From Epilithonimonas lactis (GTDB taxonomy: Bacteria > Bacteroidota > Bacteroidia > Flavobacteriales > Weeksellaceae): a stretch of 64,000 nucleotides of DNA. The position numbers and the translations under genes were made by a program. This document shows positions 1 through 8,718 of the stretch, piece after piece. The notes under the pieces are model-generated. The model saw only the letters and a program-made list of their open reading frames with translations. It was not told where the DNA came from and did not search any database. How positions within the stretch are numbered: the first letter of the stretch is position 1; each line of letters starts with the position of its first letter. The stretch spans positions 682,001 to 746,000 of the forward strand of contig NZ_FOFI01000001.1 of NCBI RefSeq assembly GCF_900110605.1, read 5' to 3'.

Positions 1-2403
1 TGGATGGGGCACGTGATCGAGCATATCGCTTTGGAGATCCAAACGCTGGCTGGAATGGACGTAGGATTTGGAAGAACCCGCGAAACCAAAACACCAGGCG
101 TGTACAACGTGGTTTTCAATTATAGAGAAGAGCAGGCCGGGATTTACGCTGCGGAAGAATCCGTAAAGATCGCCGAGGCGTTGATGGCTGCAACAAAATA
201 TGATATCGACAAATGTATCCATAATCTGAAAGAACTCCGTGAAAGCGAAAGATTGGGACCATCTACAGGCAGTATCGTTGAAGAGGCCGTTTCCAGAAGA
301 ATTCCGTGGATCCGATTGGGGAAAAACTCTTTGGTTCAATTGGGTTATGGGATCAATCAACAGAGATTTCAGGCAACGATTACAGGTAACACGAGTAGCA
401 TTGCCGTAGACATCGCCTGCAACAAAGAACTGACGAAAAAGATGTTGGAAGATGCCGCAATTCCTGTTCCTTCCGGAAGTTTGGTAGTTGACGAGGAAGG
501 TTTGGATCTTGCAATCAGAAAAATAGGTTATCCGATAGTGATCAAACCATTAGATGGCAATCACGGGAAAGGTGCTTCCATCAATGTGAATGATTATGAG
601 ACAGCTGTGGTTGGGCTGACACACGCGCAACAATATTCCAGAAAAGTAATTGTTGAAAAATATATCACAGGTTTCGATTTCCGAGTTTTGGTCATCAATC
701 ATAAAATGGTGGCAGCGGCGAGAAGGGTTCCAGCTCACGTGGTTGGCGATGGCGAGTTGAACATCCAAGAACTCATCGATAAAGAAAATACGGATCCAAG
801 AAGAGGTTATGGACACGAGAATGTCTTGACCGAAATTGATGTGGACAAAGACACTAACGAACTTCTTGAAAAATTAAATTATACTTTAGAGACCATTCCT
901 CAAAAAGGAGAAATCGTGTATCTAAAATCAACTGCGAATTTATCTACTGGCGGAACATCCATTGATGTGACCGATATGATCCATCCAGAGAATGTTCAGA
1001 TGGCAGAACGTGTTTCCAGAATTATCGGATTAGATGTTTGTGGGATTGATATTATGGCAGAAAACCTGACGCAACCTTTGAAGGAAAGCGGCGGCGCGAT
1101 CTTGGAGGTCAACGCAGCACCAGGTTTCAGAATGCACCTTGCGCCAAGCGAAGGTTTGCCAAGAAATGTTGCAGCGCCGGTTGTAGATATGCTTTATCCA
1201 CCAGGAAAAGAATTCAGGATTCCAATCATTGCTTTGACGGGAACGAATGGAAAAACGACGACCACGCGAATCCTTGCGCACATTGTTAAGAACAACGGAA
1301 AAAGAGTAGGTTTCACGACATCTGACGGCATCTACATCCAAAATACATTGCTTCAAAAAGGCGATACGACCGGACCACAATCTGCCGAATTTATCTTAAA
1401 GGATCCAACCGTGGAATTTGCTGTTCTGGAAACGGCGAGAGGTGGAATTCTGCGTTCTGGGTTAGGTTTCGGAACTTGTGATATTGGTGTTTTGACCAAT
1501 ATCAAAGAAGATCATTTGGGAATCAGCGATATTCATAATCTTAAGGATTTGACGCGCGTTAAACGTGTGGTTCTGGACAGCGTCAAAAAAGATGGCTGGT
1601 GTATCCTGAATGCTGATGACGAATATTCTATGAGATTGGTCGATGATCTCAAATCAAAAGTGGCCTTGTTTAGTTTGGATGAGAACAATCCGCACATCAA
1701 ACGCTTTGCTAAAGAGGGTAGAATTACCTGCGTTTATGAAGATGGATATGTGACCATCAAAAAAGGCGAATGGAAGATCCGCATCGAAAGGGTGAAAAAT
1801 ATCCCAATAACGATGGAAGGCAAAGCGAAGTTTATGATTGCCAACGTTTTGGCAGCGTCATTGGCCGCTTACGTTTACGGTTTCGAAATTCCAAACATTG
1901 CTTTGGCACTGACAACGTTTATCCCAAGTGCGCAATTGACACCTGGACGACTGAATATCTTCAACTTCAAAAACTTCAAAGTGATGATCGATTTCGCACA
2001 TAATCCTGCTGGTTATGAAGCAATCGAGGATTTCTTGAAAAGCGTGGAAGCCAATAAGAAGATTGGAATCATCTCAGGTGTTGGCGATAGAAGAGATGGC
2101 GACATCCGCGAGATCGGGAAAATTGCGGGAAGAATGTTCGATCACATCATCATCAGAAACGAAAAACATCTGCGAGGAAGACCAGAAGAGGAGATCAATG
2201 GACTCATCATCGAAGGAATCCAGGAAGCCAATCGAGACATCAGCTACGAATGCATCCCAAAAGAGATCGATGCTTTGAAACACGCGATGAGTCTGGCCGA
2301 AGAAGGAACATTCATCACAGCGCTCAGCGACGTGATCACGAATGCCATAGAATTGGTTCAGGAATATCAGGCTAAGGAAGTTCAGGACGAAGGAAAATAT
2401 TAA
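1..2403 (+). CDS. cphA: Cyanophycin synthetase CphA (5' end cut by window edge)
   Basis: Makes cyanophycin, the Asp-Arg storage polymer, from Asp, Arg and ATP in the cytoplasm. The reading frame is open to base 1 (a TGG codon precedes the first ATG at 4). Roughly 70-80 N-terminal residues are judged missing, since family members are about 870-900 aa and 799 are visible. An ATP-grasp domain covers about visible residues 100-400. A Mur-ligase-like domain follows, with the P-loop GTNGKTTTTR near residue 415, then the C-terminal Mur-ligase domain. Identity is secure from domain order and length. A rho-independent terminator follows directly. A cyanophycinase gene, often a neighbour, would lie outside the window to the left. 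Confidence 0.95.
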   Translation, partial: WMGHVIEHIALEIQTLAGMDVGFGRTRETKTPGVYNVVFNYREEQAGIYAAEESVKIAEALMAATKYDIDKCIHNLKELRESERLGPSTGSIVEEAVSRRIPWIRLGKNSLVQLGYGINQQRFQATITGNTSSIAVDIACNKELTKKMLEDAAIPVPSGSLVVDEEGLDLAIRKIGYPIVIKPLDGNHGKGASINVNDYETAVVGLTHAQQYSRKVIVEKYITGFDFRVLVINHKMVAAARRVPAHVVGDGELNIQELIDKENTDPRRGYGHENVLTEIDVDKDTNELLEKLNYTLETIPQKGEIVYLKSTANLSTGGTSIDVTDMIHPENVQMAERVSRIIGLDVCGIDIMAENLTQPLKESGGAILEVNAAPGFRMHLAPSEGLPRNVAAPVVDMLYPPGKEFRIPIIALTGTNGKTTTTRILAHIVKNNGKRVGFTTSDGIYIQNTLLQKGDTTGPQSAEFILKDPTVEFAVLETARGGILRSGLGFGTCDIGVLTNIKEDHLGISDIHNLKDLTRVKRVVLDSVKKDGWCILNADDEYSMRLVDDLKSKVALFSLDENNPHIKRFAKEGRITCVYEDGYVTIKKGEWKIRIERVKNIPITMEGKAKFMIANVLAASLAAYVYGFEIPNIALALTTFIPSAQLTPGRLNIFNFKNFKVMIDFAHNPAGYEAIEDFLKSVEANKKIGIISGVGDRRDGDIREIGKIAGRMFDHIIIRNEKHLRGRPEEEINGLIIEGIQEANRDISYECIPKEIDALKHAMSLAEEGTFITALSDVITNAIELVQEYQAKEVQDEGKY

Positions 2404-2423
2404 ACAAACTTTTTTAAATTAAT

Positions 2424-2452
2424 AAAACCGCTCTAGCAAAGGGCGGTTTTTG
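2424..2452 (+). terminator. Terminator after cphA
   Basis: AAAACCGC pairs with GCGGTTTT, the stem can extend through CTCT/AGGG-type pairs, and a short T run follows. It lies 20 bases after the cphA stop and between convergent genes. Confidence 0.8.
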
Positions 2453-2473
2453 TTATTTAAGGACGATAAATTT

Positions 2474-3328
2474 TTAAAGAAATTCCTGAAAGATCTTGAC
2501 CGATTTTTTTTGATACATATTTTTTAGCGAGATGATGGTCGCTTCACGCAACATATTTTTACCCCTGATCTTAATAGTTGCCAAGTCTGGATCGTCCACG
2601 CTGACCTGAGTCAATATCGTATTCCAATTACCGGTTTTTACGAGTTCTAGTAGAGTTGGGATGTCATTGATCTCAATCAAAACATTCGGTTCTAATTTTT
2701 CCTTCTTCAGGATGCCTTTGATAAATTGAATCGTGCTGTATCCCTTTGCTGGCAGGGCTAATGGTAACTTCATAATATCTTTCAAAGCGATGGACGAAAG
2801 TTTTGAAAACTCCGAATCTTTGGCCACGACCAATGTCATTGGCGAGAAAAATAGAGAACGGTAGTCATAGTCGGATTCATCGCTTTCTTTGAAGGTGAGA
2901 ATGAAATCCAGTTCGGTCGTATTTAACTTTTCTATCAGTTCAGAGGTCGTTCCGAAGACAATATTGATTTTGATCTTTGGATATTGTCGGGAAAAGGCGA
3001 TCAATGCTTTGGTAAGAAGATGGCGCAATGCGTAGGTGATCCCGATGGAAAGACTTCCGGAATTGAGCTTGTTCAGATCCTTCATCATCATAAGACCTTC
3101 ATTGGATTTTTGAACACTTTGAAAGGCAAATTCAGAAAATAACAGACCAGCTTCCGTCAAGGTTATTCGTTTTCCGATGCGGTTGAAAAGCGGAATTCCA
3201 ATTTCCTCTTCCAACTGTTTGATCTGTTGGGAGAGTGTGCTTTGGCTGATATTTAGATGTTTTGAAGCTTCAGTGAAGTTCAGAAGTTCCTTTGCTTTGA
3301 GAAAGTATTTGAGCTGTCGTAATTCCAT
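2474..3328 (-). CDS. LysR-family transcriptional regulator
   Basis: 284 aa, near the usual LysR length. The N-terminal winged helix-turn-helix (about residues 1-60) has the typical pattern MELRQLKYFLKAKELLNFTE followed by ISQSTLSQQIKQLEEEIG. Residues from about 90 form the substrate-binding co-inducer domain. It is transcribed divergently from the GGCT-like/MFS/MBL genes, the usual arrangement for a LysR protein and its target operon. The ligand cannot be told from sequence. The ATG overlaps one arm of an inverted repeat, so autoregulation is likely by inference. Confidence 0.9.
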   Translation of the reverse strand: MELRQLKYFLKAKELLNFTEASKHLNISQSTLSQQIKQLEEEIGIPLFNRIGKRITLTEAGLLFSEFAFQSVQKSNEGLMMMKDLNKLNSGSLSIGITYALRHLLTKALIAFSRQYPKIKINIVFGTTSELIEKLNTTELDFILTFKESDESDYDYRSLFFSPMTLVVAKDSEFSKLSSIALKDIMKLPLALPAKGYSTIQFIKGILKKEKLEPNVLIEINDIPTLLELVKTGNWNTILTQVSVDDPDLATIKIRGKNMLREATIISLKNMYQKKSVKIFQEFL

Positions 3329-3390
3329 ATTCTAAATCGGTTTTATCGATGGTTTTTATCGAAATAAAGCGTTTTACAAATTTAGAATAT
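3327..3390. promoter_or_regulatory. Candidate LysR operator between divergent genes
   Basis: A perfect 11-bp inverted repeat, ATATTCTAAAT (3327-3337) and ATTTAGAATAT (3380-3390), spans the intergenic region. Between its arms are two direct copies of TTTTATCGA. The left arm overlaps the start codon of the LysR gene. The position fits an operator controlling both directions, but binding is inferred. Confidence 0.45.
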
Positions 3391-3430
3391 ATTCCGAAAT
3401 TTGTATCATCAATTGAAAAATGATTTAAGA

Positions 3431-3892
3431 ATGAGTTTATTAACAGACCTTTCAGCTTTGAACCAAAAACTTAAAATTGCAGATATTAAAGTTGAAACAT
3501 TGGACCAATATGAGCTTACGGCCGACCAGAGAGTTTTTTTTGAAGAATACCGACCAGAGAACAAACTTATTATCTACGGAACACTCGCTCCAGGAAAACC
3601 CAATCATCACAAAATAAGTCATATCCAAGGTGAATGGAAATCCGCAATATTGAAAGGCGGAAAATTAGAAAGCAAAGGTTGGGGCGCCGACCTGGGTTTT
3701 AATGGATTTGTCTCAGCGCCGGAAAATGAACAGATAGATATTTCTTGCTATGTTTTATTTTCTGATGACTTGAGCAACCACTGGTATTCTCTCGACGAAT
3801 TTGAAGGCGATGGCTACCGCCGAATTCTCGCTGGATATGAACTGGAAGACGGACAAAAAGGCTTCGGCTATATCTATGGGATCAATCAGTAG
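3431..3892 (+). CDS. Gamma-glutamylcyclotransferase (GGCT/AIG2)-like protein
   Basis: 153 aa from the ATG at 3431; the longer frame would need a TTG at 3401. The motif KLIIYGTLAPGKPNHH near residue 50 matches the GGCT/AIG2 fold signature (YGTL, glycine-rich loop). FEGDGYRR near the C-terminus matches the family's LD.FEG..Y.R region, including its acidic residue. These small proteins are cyclotransferases or related enzymes; the substrate here is unknown. It is the first gene downstream of the LysR operator, and its end overlaps the MFS gene start by 17 nt, suggesting translational coupling. Confidence 0.7.
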   Translation: MSLLTDLSALNQKLKIADIKVETLDQYELTADQRVFFEEYRPENKLIIYGTLAPGKPNHHKISHIQGEWKSAILKGGKLESKGWGADLGFNGFVSAPENEQIDISCYVLFSDDLSNHWYSLDEFEGDGYRRILAGYELEDGQKGFGYIYGINQ

Positions 3893-5093
3893 TTCAGTTA
3901 TCATTTCAGACATCGATCACAAAGCGGACAAAAAGAGTCGCAGATTCAGAAATATACAGCTGACGATATTTCTTTCAGGATTGTCTGTCTTTGCACAGCT
4001 TTATCTGTTCCAGCCGTTGTTGCCGACCGTTGCGAAAGATTTTAAAACTTCCATTGGTGACAGTTCTTGGCTGGTTTCTTCTTCCACCTTGGGAATGGCT
4101 TTGGGTCTTTTCTTTTTTGCTTTCCAATCGGATAGTTTTTCCAGGAAAAAGCAGATGTTGTTTGCATTGCTGACGTCATCTTGTCTCACCATCGCCTCGG
4201 CGTGGATAGAAAGTTTACCACTTTTGATTGCAATGGGAGTTGTGAAAGGTTTTGTGATAGCGGGTGTTTCAGCGGTTGCATTGGCATATATTACAGAAGA
4301 GGTTCAGGCCTCGGTCATTGGATTGGCGATAAGTATGTATCTGAACGGAAACACGATTGGCGGAATGAGCGGAAGAATGATAGCGACAGTTTTGGATGGC
4401 GAAATAGGCTGGCGAAATACAGTCATGATCATTGGACTGGGAAGCTTGATATTGGCGTTGATATTTTGGAAATATTTCCCCGATTCACGTTTTCATCAAC
4501 CACAGAAGATCGACTTTACTTTGAAGGTAAAACAGATGAGAAACTTTGCTTCGGATCCTTATATGCTTCGTCTTTATTTTGTGGCTTTTCTGAGCATGGG
4601 AACCTTTGTGAGTATTTACAATTACCTGACATTCCGTCTGGAGTCGCCACCATTTTCGATGAATCATCTTTTCATTGCCTTTATATTTTTGATGTACACT
4701 TTAGGTGTCGTGGGAACAACCATTGTCGGTCGACTTTCAGAAAGAATGGAGCAACGCAGGATTCTGCAGGTCTGTATTGTTTTGATGTTAATTGGGGTCT
4801 TGCTTTTGCTTTCTCAGAGATTGTTCATCGTAATGATTGGTCTGGCGCTTCTAACGCTTAGCTTTTTCGGTGCACATACCATGGCGAGCAAGATGGTTGC
4901 ATTGCACGCACAGGAAGCCAAAAGTACAGCCACGTCTTTGTACTGGTTGTTTTATTATTTTGGGTCAGCGCTTTTGGGAAGTGGTTCCGGCTACTTTCTC
5001 CACGCCACATCTTGGAGCTACTTCATTCTGCTTCTTGGAATTGTGGTTTTGATTTCTTATTTTTTGTCATTGAGAAAAATGAAAATTATTTAA
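3876..5093 (+). CDS. MFS transporter
   Basis: 405 aa from the ATG at 3876, which overlaps the preceding gene by 17 nt. The longer frame to 3801 is shadow sequence of that gene. About 12 hydrophobic segments are visible, starting at LTIFLSGLSVFAQLYLFQPL. The loop SDSFSRKKQML after the second segment matches the MFS motif-A region, and GRLSERMEQRRIL gives the equivalent loop in the second half. Inner-membrane secondary transporter of the drug/small-molecule efflux type; substrate unknown. Likely one operon with the genes on both sides. Confidence 0.85.
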   Translation: MGSISSSVIISDIDHKADKKSRRFRNIQLTIFLSGLSVFAQLYLFQPLLPTVAKDFKTSIGDSSWLVSSSTLGMALGLFFFAFQSDSFSRKKQMLFALLTSSCLTIASAWIESLPLLIAMGVVKGFVIAGVSAVALAYITEEVQASVIGLAISMYLNGNTIGGMSGRMIATVLDGEIGWRNTVMIIGLGSLILALIFWKYFPDSRFHQPQKIDFTLKVKQMRNFASDPYMLRLYFVAFLSMGTFVSIYNYLTFRLESPPFSMNHLFIAFIFLMYTLGVVGTTIVGRLSERMEQRRILQVCIVLMLIGVLLLLSQRLFIVMIGLALLTLSFFGAHTMASKMVALHAQEAKSTATSLYWLFYYFGSALLGSGSGYFLHATSWSYFILLLGIVVLISYFLSLRKMKII

Positions 5094-5108
5094 TTTAAAA
5101 GATTGAAG

Positions 5109-5831
5109 ATGAAAATACATCCGCTAAAAGACGGGAATTTCAGTGTTGATAAAAACAAAAATTTTACCTATCTCGAAGATTCCGAAAACGAGAAGGACCT
5201 CAAAATAGCAATTCAACCATTTCTTGTTGAGACCAAAGATGATCTGGTCATGTTGGATGCTGGACTTGGCTGGCTGGAAAATGGCGTTCCTAAGATCCAT
5301 CTCAATATTGAAAAAGCCGGTCTGAAACCTGAAAATGTGAAGAGGGTCCTGCTTTCTCATCTGCACAAAGATCATATCGACGGATTGGTGAATAAGGATG
5401 GAGAACATTGGTCGCTCAATTTCCCTGAGGCTGAAGTTTATCTTCAAAAACGTGAATTGGAGTTTGCCCGTTCCAAAGATGGAAATCCCTCATTCGATCT
5501 GAAGGTTCTGAATTTTATTATCGATAATGCCAAGATCGTCTGGATGGATCTCGACAAAGGAAACCTCACACCCGAAATTTCATACGAAGTGACAGGTGGA
5601 CACACGCCGTTTCATCAGGTTTTTTGGATCAAAGAAAATAATGAGACCGCGTTCTATGGCGCAGACAATCTTCCGCAGATGGGTTATCTGAAATATCAGA
5701 TCGCCTTCAAAACAGATTTTGACGGGAAAAAAGCACGGGACGAAAGAATGCTTTGGGAAAAACAGGCGAGGGAAGAACAGTGGAAAATCCTTCTCTACCA
5801 CGATCTGGAACTGGATATTGTGACAATTTAA
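5109..5831 (+). CDS. MBL-fold metallo-hydrolase
   Basis: 240 aa from the ATG at 5109 (a TTG two codons earlier is also possible). SHLHKDHIDGL near residue 85 is the metallo-beta-lactamase HxHxDH zinc motif. TGGHTPFH, YGADNLP and LLYHDLE supply the later His and Asp ligands. Such proteins hydrolyse thioesters, lactones or phosphoesters; the substrate is not evident. No signal peptide, so cytoplasmic. It starts 15 nt after the MFS gene and is probably the last gene of the LysR-linked operon. Confidence 0.85.
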   Translation: MKIHPLKDGNFSVDKNKNFTYLEDSENEKDLKIAIQPFLVETKDDLVMLDAGLGWLENGVPKIHLNIEKAGLKPENVKRVLLSHLHKDHIDGLVNKDGEHWSLNFPEAEVYLQKRELEFARSKDGNPSFDLKVLNFIIDNAKIVWMDLDKGNLTPEISYEVTGGHTPFHQVFWIKENNETAFYGADNLPQMGYLKYQIAFKTDFDGKKARDERMLWEKQAREEQWKILLYHDLELDIVTI

Positions 5832-5895
5832 ATCGGTTTTATTAATTTATAGAATTTGTAAATTGCATAGTTTTCTAACATTTTCAAATAGTCCA

Positions 5896-7026
5896 ATGCA
5901 AAAATTAAAAATCATAACAGCTGCGCTTGTTTTCAGTTCGGCTCTGTTGTTTTCTCAAAACTTTAGAACGTCTGTCACAGCAAAGGACGGAAAAGAATTT
6001 CCTAGAATTGATGCTAACCGAAAAGCAGAGTTCAAAGTCTATTTCCCGAAAGCAAAATCTGTGACGATAGAAGGTGGAGACGGAATGCAGAACCTCTCTT
6101 ACGATGCTGCTGAAGGAACCGATGGATTTTGGTCTTTTTCAACGTGGCCATTGGAAATTGGCTTTCATTACTATTGGTTCAATGTCGATGGCAAAAGGAC
6201 GAATGACCCGAATACAGAACTTTACTTCGGCTACGGCCAGCCAACAAGCGGGATTGAAATTCCGTCTGGTGAAGATTTCTTTTTTGAGAAAAATGTAAAA
6301 CACGGAGAGATTATAGAGGACAGTTTTGATTCTGAGATCACCAAAGGAAAACGAAACTTTAAAGTGTATTTGCCACCAAATTATGGCACGCAGAAATTCC
6401 CGGTCTTATACCTCTATCACGGAACTGGCGAAGATATTACTGGTTGGGAAAGACAAGGTTACATCAAAAATATTTTAGATAATCTTTTCGCAGATAAAAA
6501 GGCAACCGAAATGATTGTCGTGATGGATTATGGCGTTGCACTAACTCTCGAACAGGAAAAATTACCCGACGATTATCAAAGAACAGTTCTTTCTACAAAA
6601 AATCTAGACAAGCTGGTGACTCAGGAGCTGATTCCATTCATCGAAAAAAAATATAAAACGAGTGGTGAAAAAGCTATCGCAGGCCTTTCCAGAGGAAGCT
6701 ATCAAGCAATGTTCATCGGCGCAAATCATCCTGAATTGTTTTCTGCCATTGGCTCATTCAGTCCGGTGATCTACGAAGGAACGGAACTTCAGCCTTTCAA
6801 AGAATTGCCTGTGGAAAATCTATTGAGATCAAAACAAAAACCATTTTTCTTCATCGGAATTGGCGAAAAAGAAGACAAGCGGTTTGCGGAATATAATACC
6901 ATATTAGCTAATTATTTGAATGAAAACAAATATCCATTCGTCCAATACAACTCAGCCGGAACCTACCACGAATGGCTGACTTGGAGACGTTGTCTCAATG
7001 AATTTGCCCAACAGATTTTCAAATAG
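5896..7026 (+). CDS. Secreted alpha/beta-hydrolase, putative esterase (esterase D/CE1-like)
   Basis: 376 aa from the ATG at 5896; the earlier in-frame TTG at 5863 is less likely because the ATG begins a good signal peptide (residues 1-20, ending ALLFSQ). Residues 25-120 look like an E-set/CBM48-type beta-sandwich domain (EFKVYFPKAKSVTIEG). Residues 150-376 form a PF00756-type esterase domain with the nucleophile elbow GLSRGSYQA and a late His in YHEWLTW. Family members include feruloyl and acetylxylan esterases and enterochelin esterase-like proteins. Export to the periplasm is inferred; the substrate is unknown. Confidence 0.85.
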   Translation: MQKLKIITAALVFSSALLFSQNFRTSVTAKDGKEFPRIDANRKAEFKVYFPKAKSVTIEGGDGMQNLSYDAAEGTDGFWSFSTWPLEIGFHYYWFNVDGKRTNDPNTELYFGYGQPTSGIEIPSGEDFFFEKNVKHGEIIEDSFDSEITKGKRNFKVYLPPNYGTQKFPVLYLYHGTGEDITGWERQGYIKNILDNLFADKKATEMIVVMDYGVALTLEQEKLPDDYQRTVLSTKNLDKLVTQELIPFIEKKYKTSGEKAIAGLSRGSYQAMFIGANHPELFSAIGSFSPVIYEGTELQPFKELPVENLLRSKQKPFFFIGIGEKEDKRFAEYNTILANYLNENKYPFVQYNSAGTYHEWLTWRRCLNEFAQQIFK

Positions 7027-7035
7027 TTTAATTAA

Positions 7036-7067
7036 AAAAAACCGCTCTTCAATAGAACGGTTTTTTT
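7036..7067 (+). terminator. Terminator after the esterase gene
   Basis: AAAACCG and CGGTTTT arms with additional TCT/AGA pairing, then a T run. It lies between convergent genes and starts 9 nt after the esterase stop. Confidence 0.75.
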
Positions 7068-7081
7068 ATGGATGAGATTTT

Positions 7082-7399
7082 TTAACCTGTGATTTTTAGA
7101 GAGTCGATCAGTCCGTCTTTTAACTTAAAATGATAAGCTAAAACAATTGGACTGCCTGGGAAATTCCCTGAAACTTCAGCTTTCAAAATTTCATCGGCTT
7201 CAGAATATTCCAAAGGTTTCATAGTCGCTTTGTATTCTGTATTGGCTTTCTCAATCCATTGTTGAATCTCTGCTTTTCCGTTGTGCGTTTTTCCTTCATC
7301 AAAAACTTCTGCGCTTTCTGAGAAACAATTAGCATAAGCAATGCTGTCAAAGTTGTTTTGAGCATTTGCTAGATCTGTGATGACGTTTGGTAAGTTCAT
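7082..7399 (-). CDS. Nuclear transport factor 2 (SnoaL)-like protein
   Basis: 105 aa. The pattern of an N-terminal helix (VITDLANAQNNFDSIAYANC), FSESAEVFDEGKTHNGKAEI and alternating beta strands ending in DGLIDSLKITG is typical of the SnoaL-like/DUF4440 cone fold. These are small ligand-binding proteins or enzymes with no universal function. It lies 20 nt downstream of the SDR gene on the same strand and is probably cotranscribed with it under the HxlR regulator. Confidence 0.75.
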   Translation of the reverse strand: MNLPNVITDLANAQNNFDSIAYANCFSESAEVFDEGKTHNGKAEIQQWIEKANTEYKATMKPLEYSEADEILKAEVSGNFPGSPIVLAYHFKLKDGLIDSLKITG

Positions 7400-7419
7400 A
7401 GGTTTGATTTTTAAAATAA

Positions 7420-8214
7420 TTAAATTGTTGGGACGGTTCCACCGTCGATAATGTATTCTGTTCCGGTGAGATAATTGGCTCTTGGAGAAACCAGGAAACC
7501 TACAAACTCTGCAATTTCCTCTGGCTCGGCTGGTCTTCCTATTGGGATTCCGCCCAAAGCATCCATCACGCTTTTCCTAGCTTCTTCGATGGTAGAATTG
7601 GAGCTTTCGGAGATGCGTTCCAGCAATCTCGTAGATGATTCTGTCATGATCCAACCTGGCGAAACGGTCAAAACCCGAATGCCCTTTGGTGAAACTTCCT
7701 TAGAAAGTCCTTTGCTGTAATTGATGAGACCAGCTTTTGCGGTTGCATAAGGCAACGTTGAATCGTACAAAGGCAATCTTCCTTGGATAGATGCGATGTG
7801 AATGATCACGCCACTTTTTTGCAAGAGCATTTGTGGTAGGAATTCTCTGTCCAATCTGATTGGTGCCAAAAGATTAACATTGATGCTTTGCTCCCAATCT
7901 TCATCGGTCAAAACCGAAAAACCGCCACCTTTGGTTTCCGAGCCACCAAGATTGTTGATGAGAATATCCAGTTTTCCAAATTGAGCAAAAACTTCTTCGG
8001 CTACTTTTTTAGTGCCTTCTGATCTGCTGAGGTCGGCAGAAATGAAATGTAAGTTTTCTGTCGCCGTTTCGGGTTTGCTTCTAGCGGAGATTATTACGGT
8101 GGCGCCAGCTTTCAGAAGTCTTTCTGCAATTGCTTTTCCCGCGCCTTTTGTACCTCCAGTTACCAAGGCGATCTTGCCAGATAACTCATTGTTGAAATTA
8201 AGATCTTGTACCAT
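7420..8214 (-). CDS. SDR-family NAD(P)-dependent oxidoreductase
   Basis: 264 aa from the ATG at 8214; an ATG at 8253 would add 13 residues but would run into the promoter region. The Rossmann motif TGGTKGAG lies at about residues 19-26. NNLGG is next, the catalytic Ser is in IHIASIQGR, and the catalytic Tyr and Lys are in YATAKAG. The C-terminus (TGTEYIIDGGTVPTI) is classical for SDRs that use NAD(P)H on small carbonyls or alcohols. It is divergent from an HxlR regulator, a frequent pairing in which the regulator senses reactive electrophiles or redox state. The substrate is not known. Confidence 0.9.
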   Translation of the reverse strand: MVQDLNFNNELSGKIALVTGGTKGAGKAIAERLLKAGATVIISARSKPETATENLHFISADLSRSEGTKKVAEEVFAQFGKLDILINNLGGSETKGGGFSVLTDEDWEQSINVNLLAPIRLDREFLPQMLLQKSGVIIHIASIQGRLPLYDSTLPYATAKAGLINYSKGLSKEVSPKGIRVLTVSPGWIMTESSTRLLERISESSNSTIEEARKSVMDALGGIPIGRPAEPEEIAEFVGFLVSPRANYLTGTEYIIDGGTVPTI

Positions 8215-8251
8215 TGTTTTATTTTTGTACAAATTTCTGACATACTTCAAC

Positions 8252-8332
8252 ATTGCACAATTACGGAAATACGATTCACATAGGGAACAATTTTTCCCCT
8301 ATTGCACAATTTGGAACATAGGCTTAATTTTG
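8252..8332. promoter_or_regulatory. Divergent SDR/HxlR promoter region with duplicated operator
   Basis: ATTGCACAAT occurs at 8252-8261 and again at 8301-8310. On the plus strand the TTG of the second copy (8302-8304) is 20 nt before TAATTTTG (8325-8332), a match to the flavobacterial promoter pattern. On the minus strand the TTG of the first copy is 20 nt before GAAATTTG, a partial match. ATAGGG and CCCTAT form an inverted repeat between the copies. Each copy therefore covers a -33 element, which suggests repression of both genes by HxlR (inference). Confidence 0.55.
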
Positions 8333-8337
8333 CTTCT

Positions 8338-8709
8338 ATGTATGAGAGAAAGATTTTACCCAACCTCAATTGTGGCCTCGATCTGATCGGCGAAGTGCTC
8401 TATGGTAAATGGAAAATCCGTTTGCTTTGGTTTATCGATCAAGGACATTTGCGTCCGAGCGAACTTCAACGAAAAATTCCCGATGCGACCAGACGCGTTT
8501 TGAATATTCAACTTAAGGAAATGGAGGAGCATGAGCTGGTTACGAAAGTCATTTATCCCGTGGTTCCGCCAAAAGTGGAGTACAGTCTCACTGATTTTGG
8601 AAAATCTTTGATTCCCGTGATCTCCGTTTTAGGAAATTGGGGCGACGATAATGAGGAACGTCTGAGATCTGTGATTATGAAAAGATTTGAGTCCGAAAGT
8701 GATCAGTAG
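8338..8709 (+). CDS. HxlR-family winged-helix regulator
   Basis: 123 aa from the ATG at 8338; the TTG at 8302 lies inside the promoter. GEVLYGKWKIRLLWFIDQG and the following RPSELQRKIPDATRRVLNIQ form the HxlR DNA-binding helix-turn-helix. VEYSLTDFGKSL is the wing and the conserved C-terminal signature. A cysteine near the N-terminus (NLNCGLD) is at the position used by redox-sensing members. The ATG is only about 6 nt after the -7 promoter element, so the mRNA may be leaderless. Confidence 0.9.
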   Translation: MYERKILPNLNCGLDLIGEVLYGKWKIRLLWFIDQGHLRPSELQRKIPDATRRVLNIQLKEMEEHELVTKVIYPVVPPKVEYSLTDFGKSLIPVISVLGNWGDDNEERLRSVIMKRFESESDQ

Positions 8710-8718
8710 CGTAACTTA

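Noticed and set aside
2063-2283. Short frames on both strands within cphA
   Set aside because: Overlap the Mur-ligase domain of CphA, which is certain in its own frame.
4181-4861. 226-codon open frame inside the MFS gene
   Set aside because: Shadow of the transporter gene in another frame; the MFS frame has the membrane segments and motifs.
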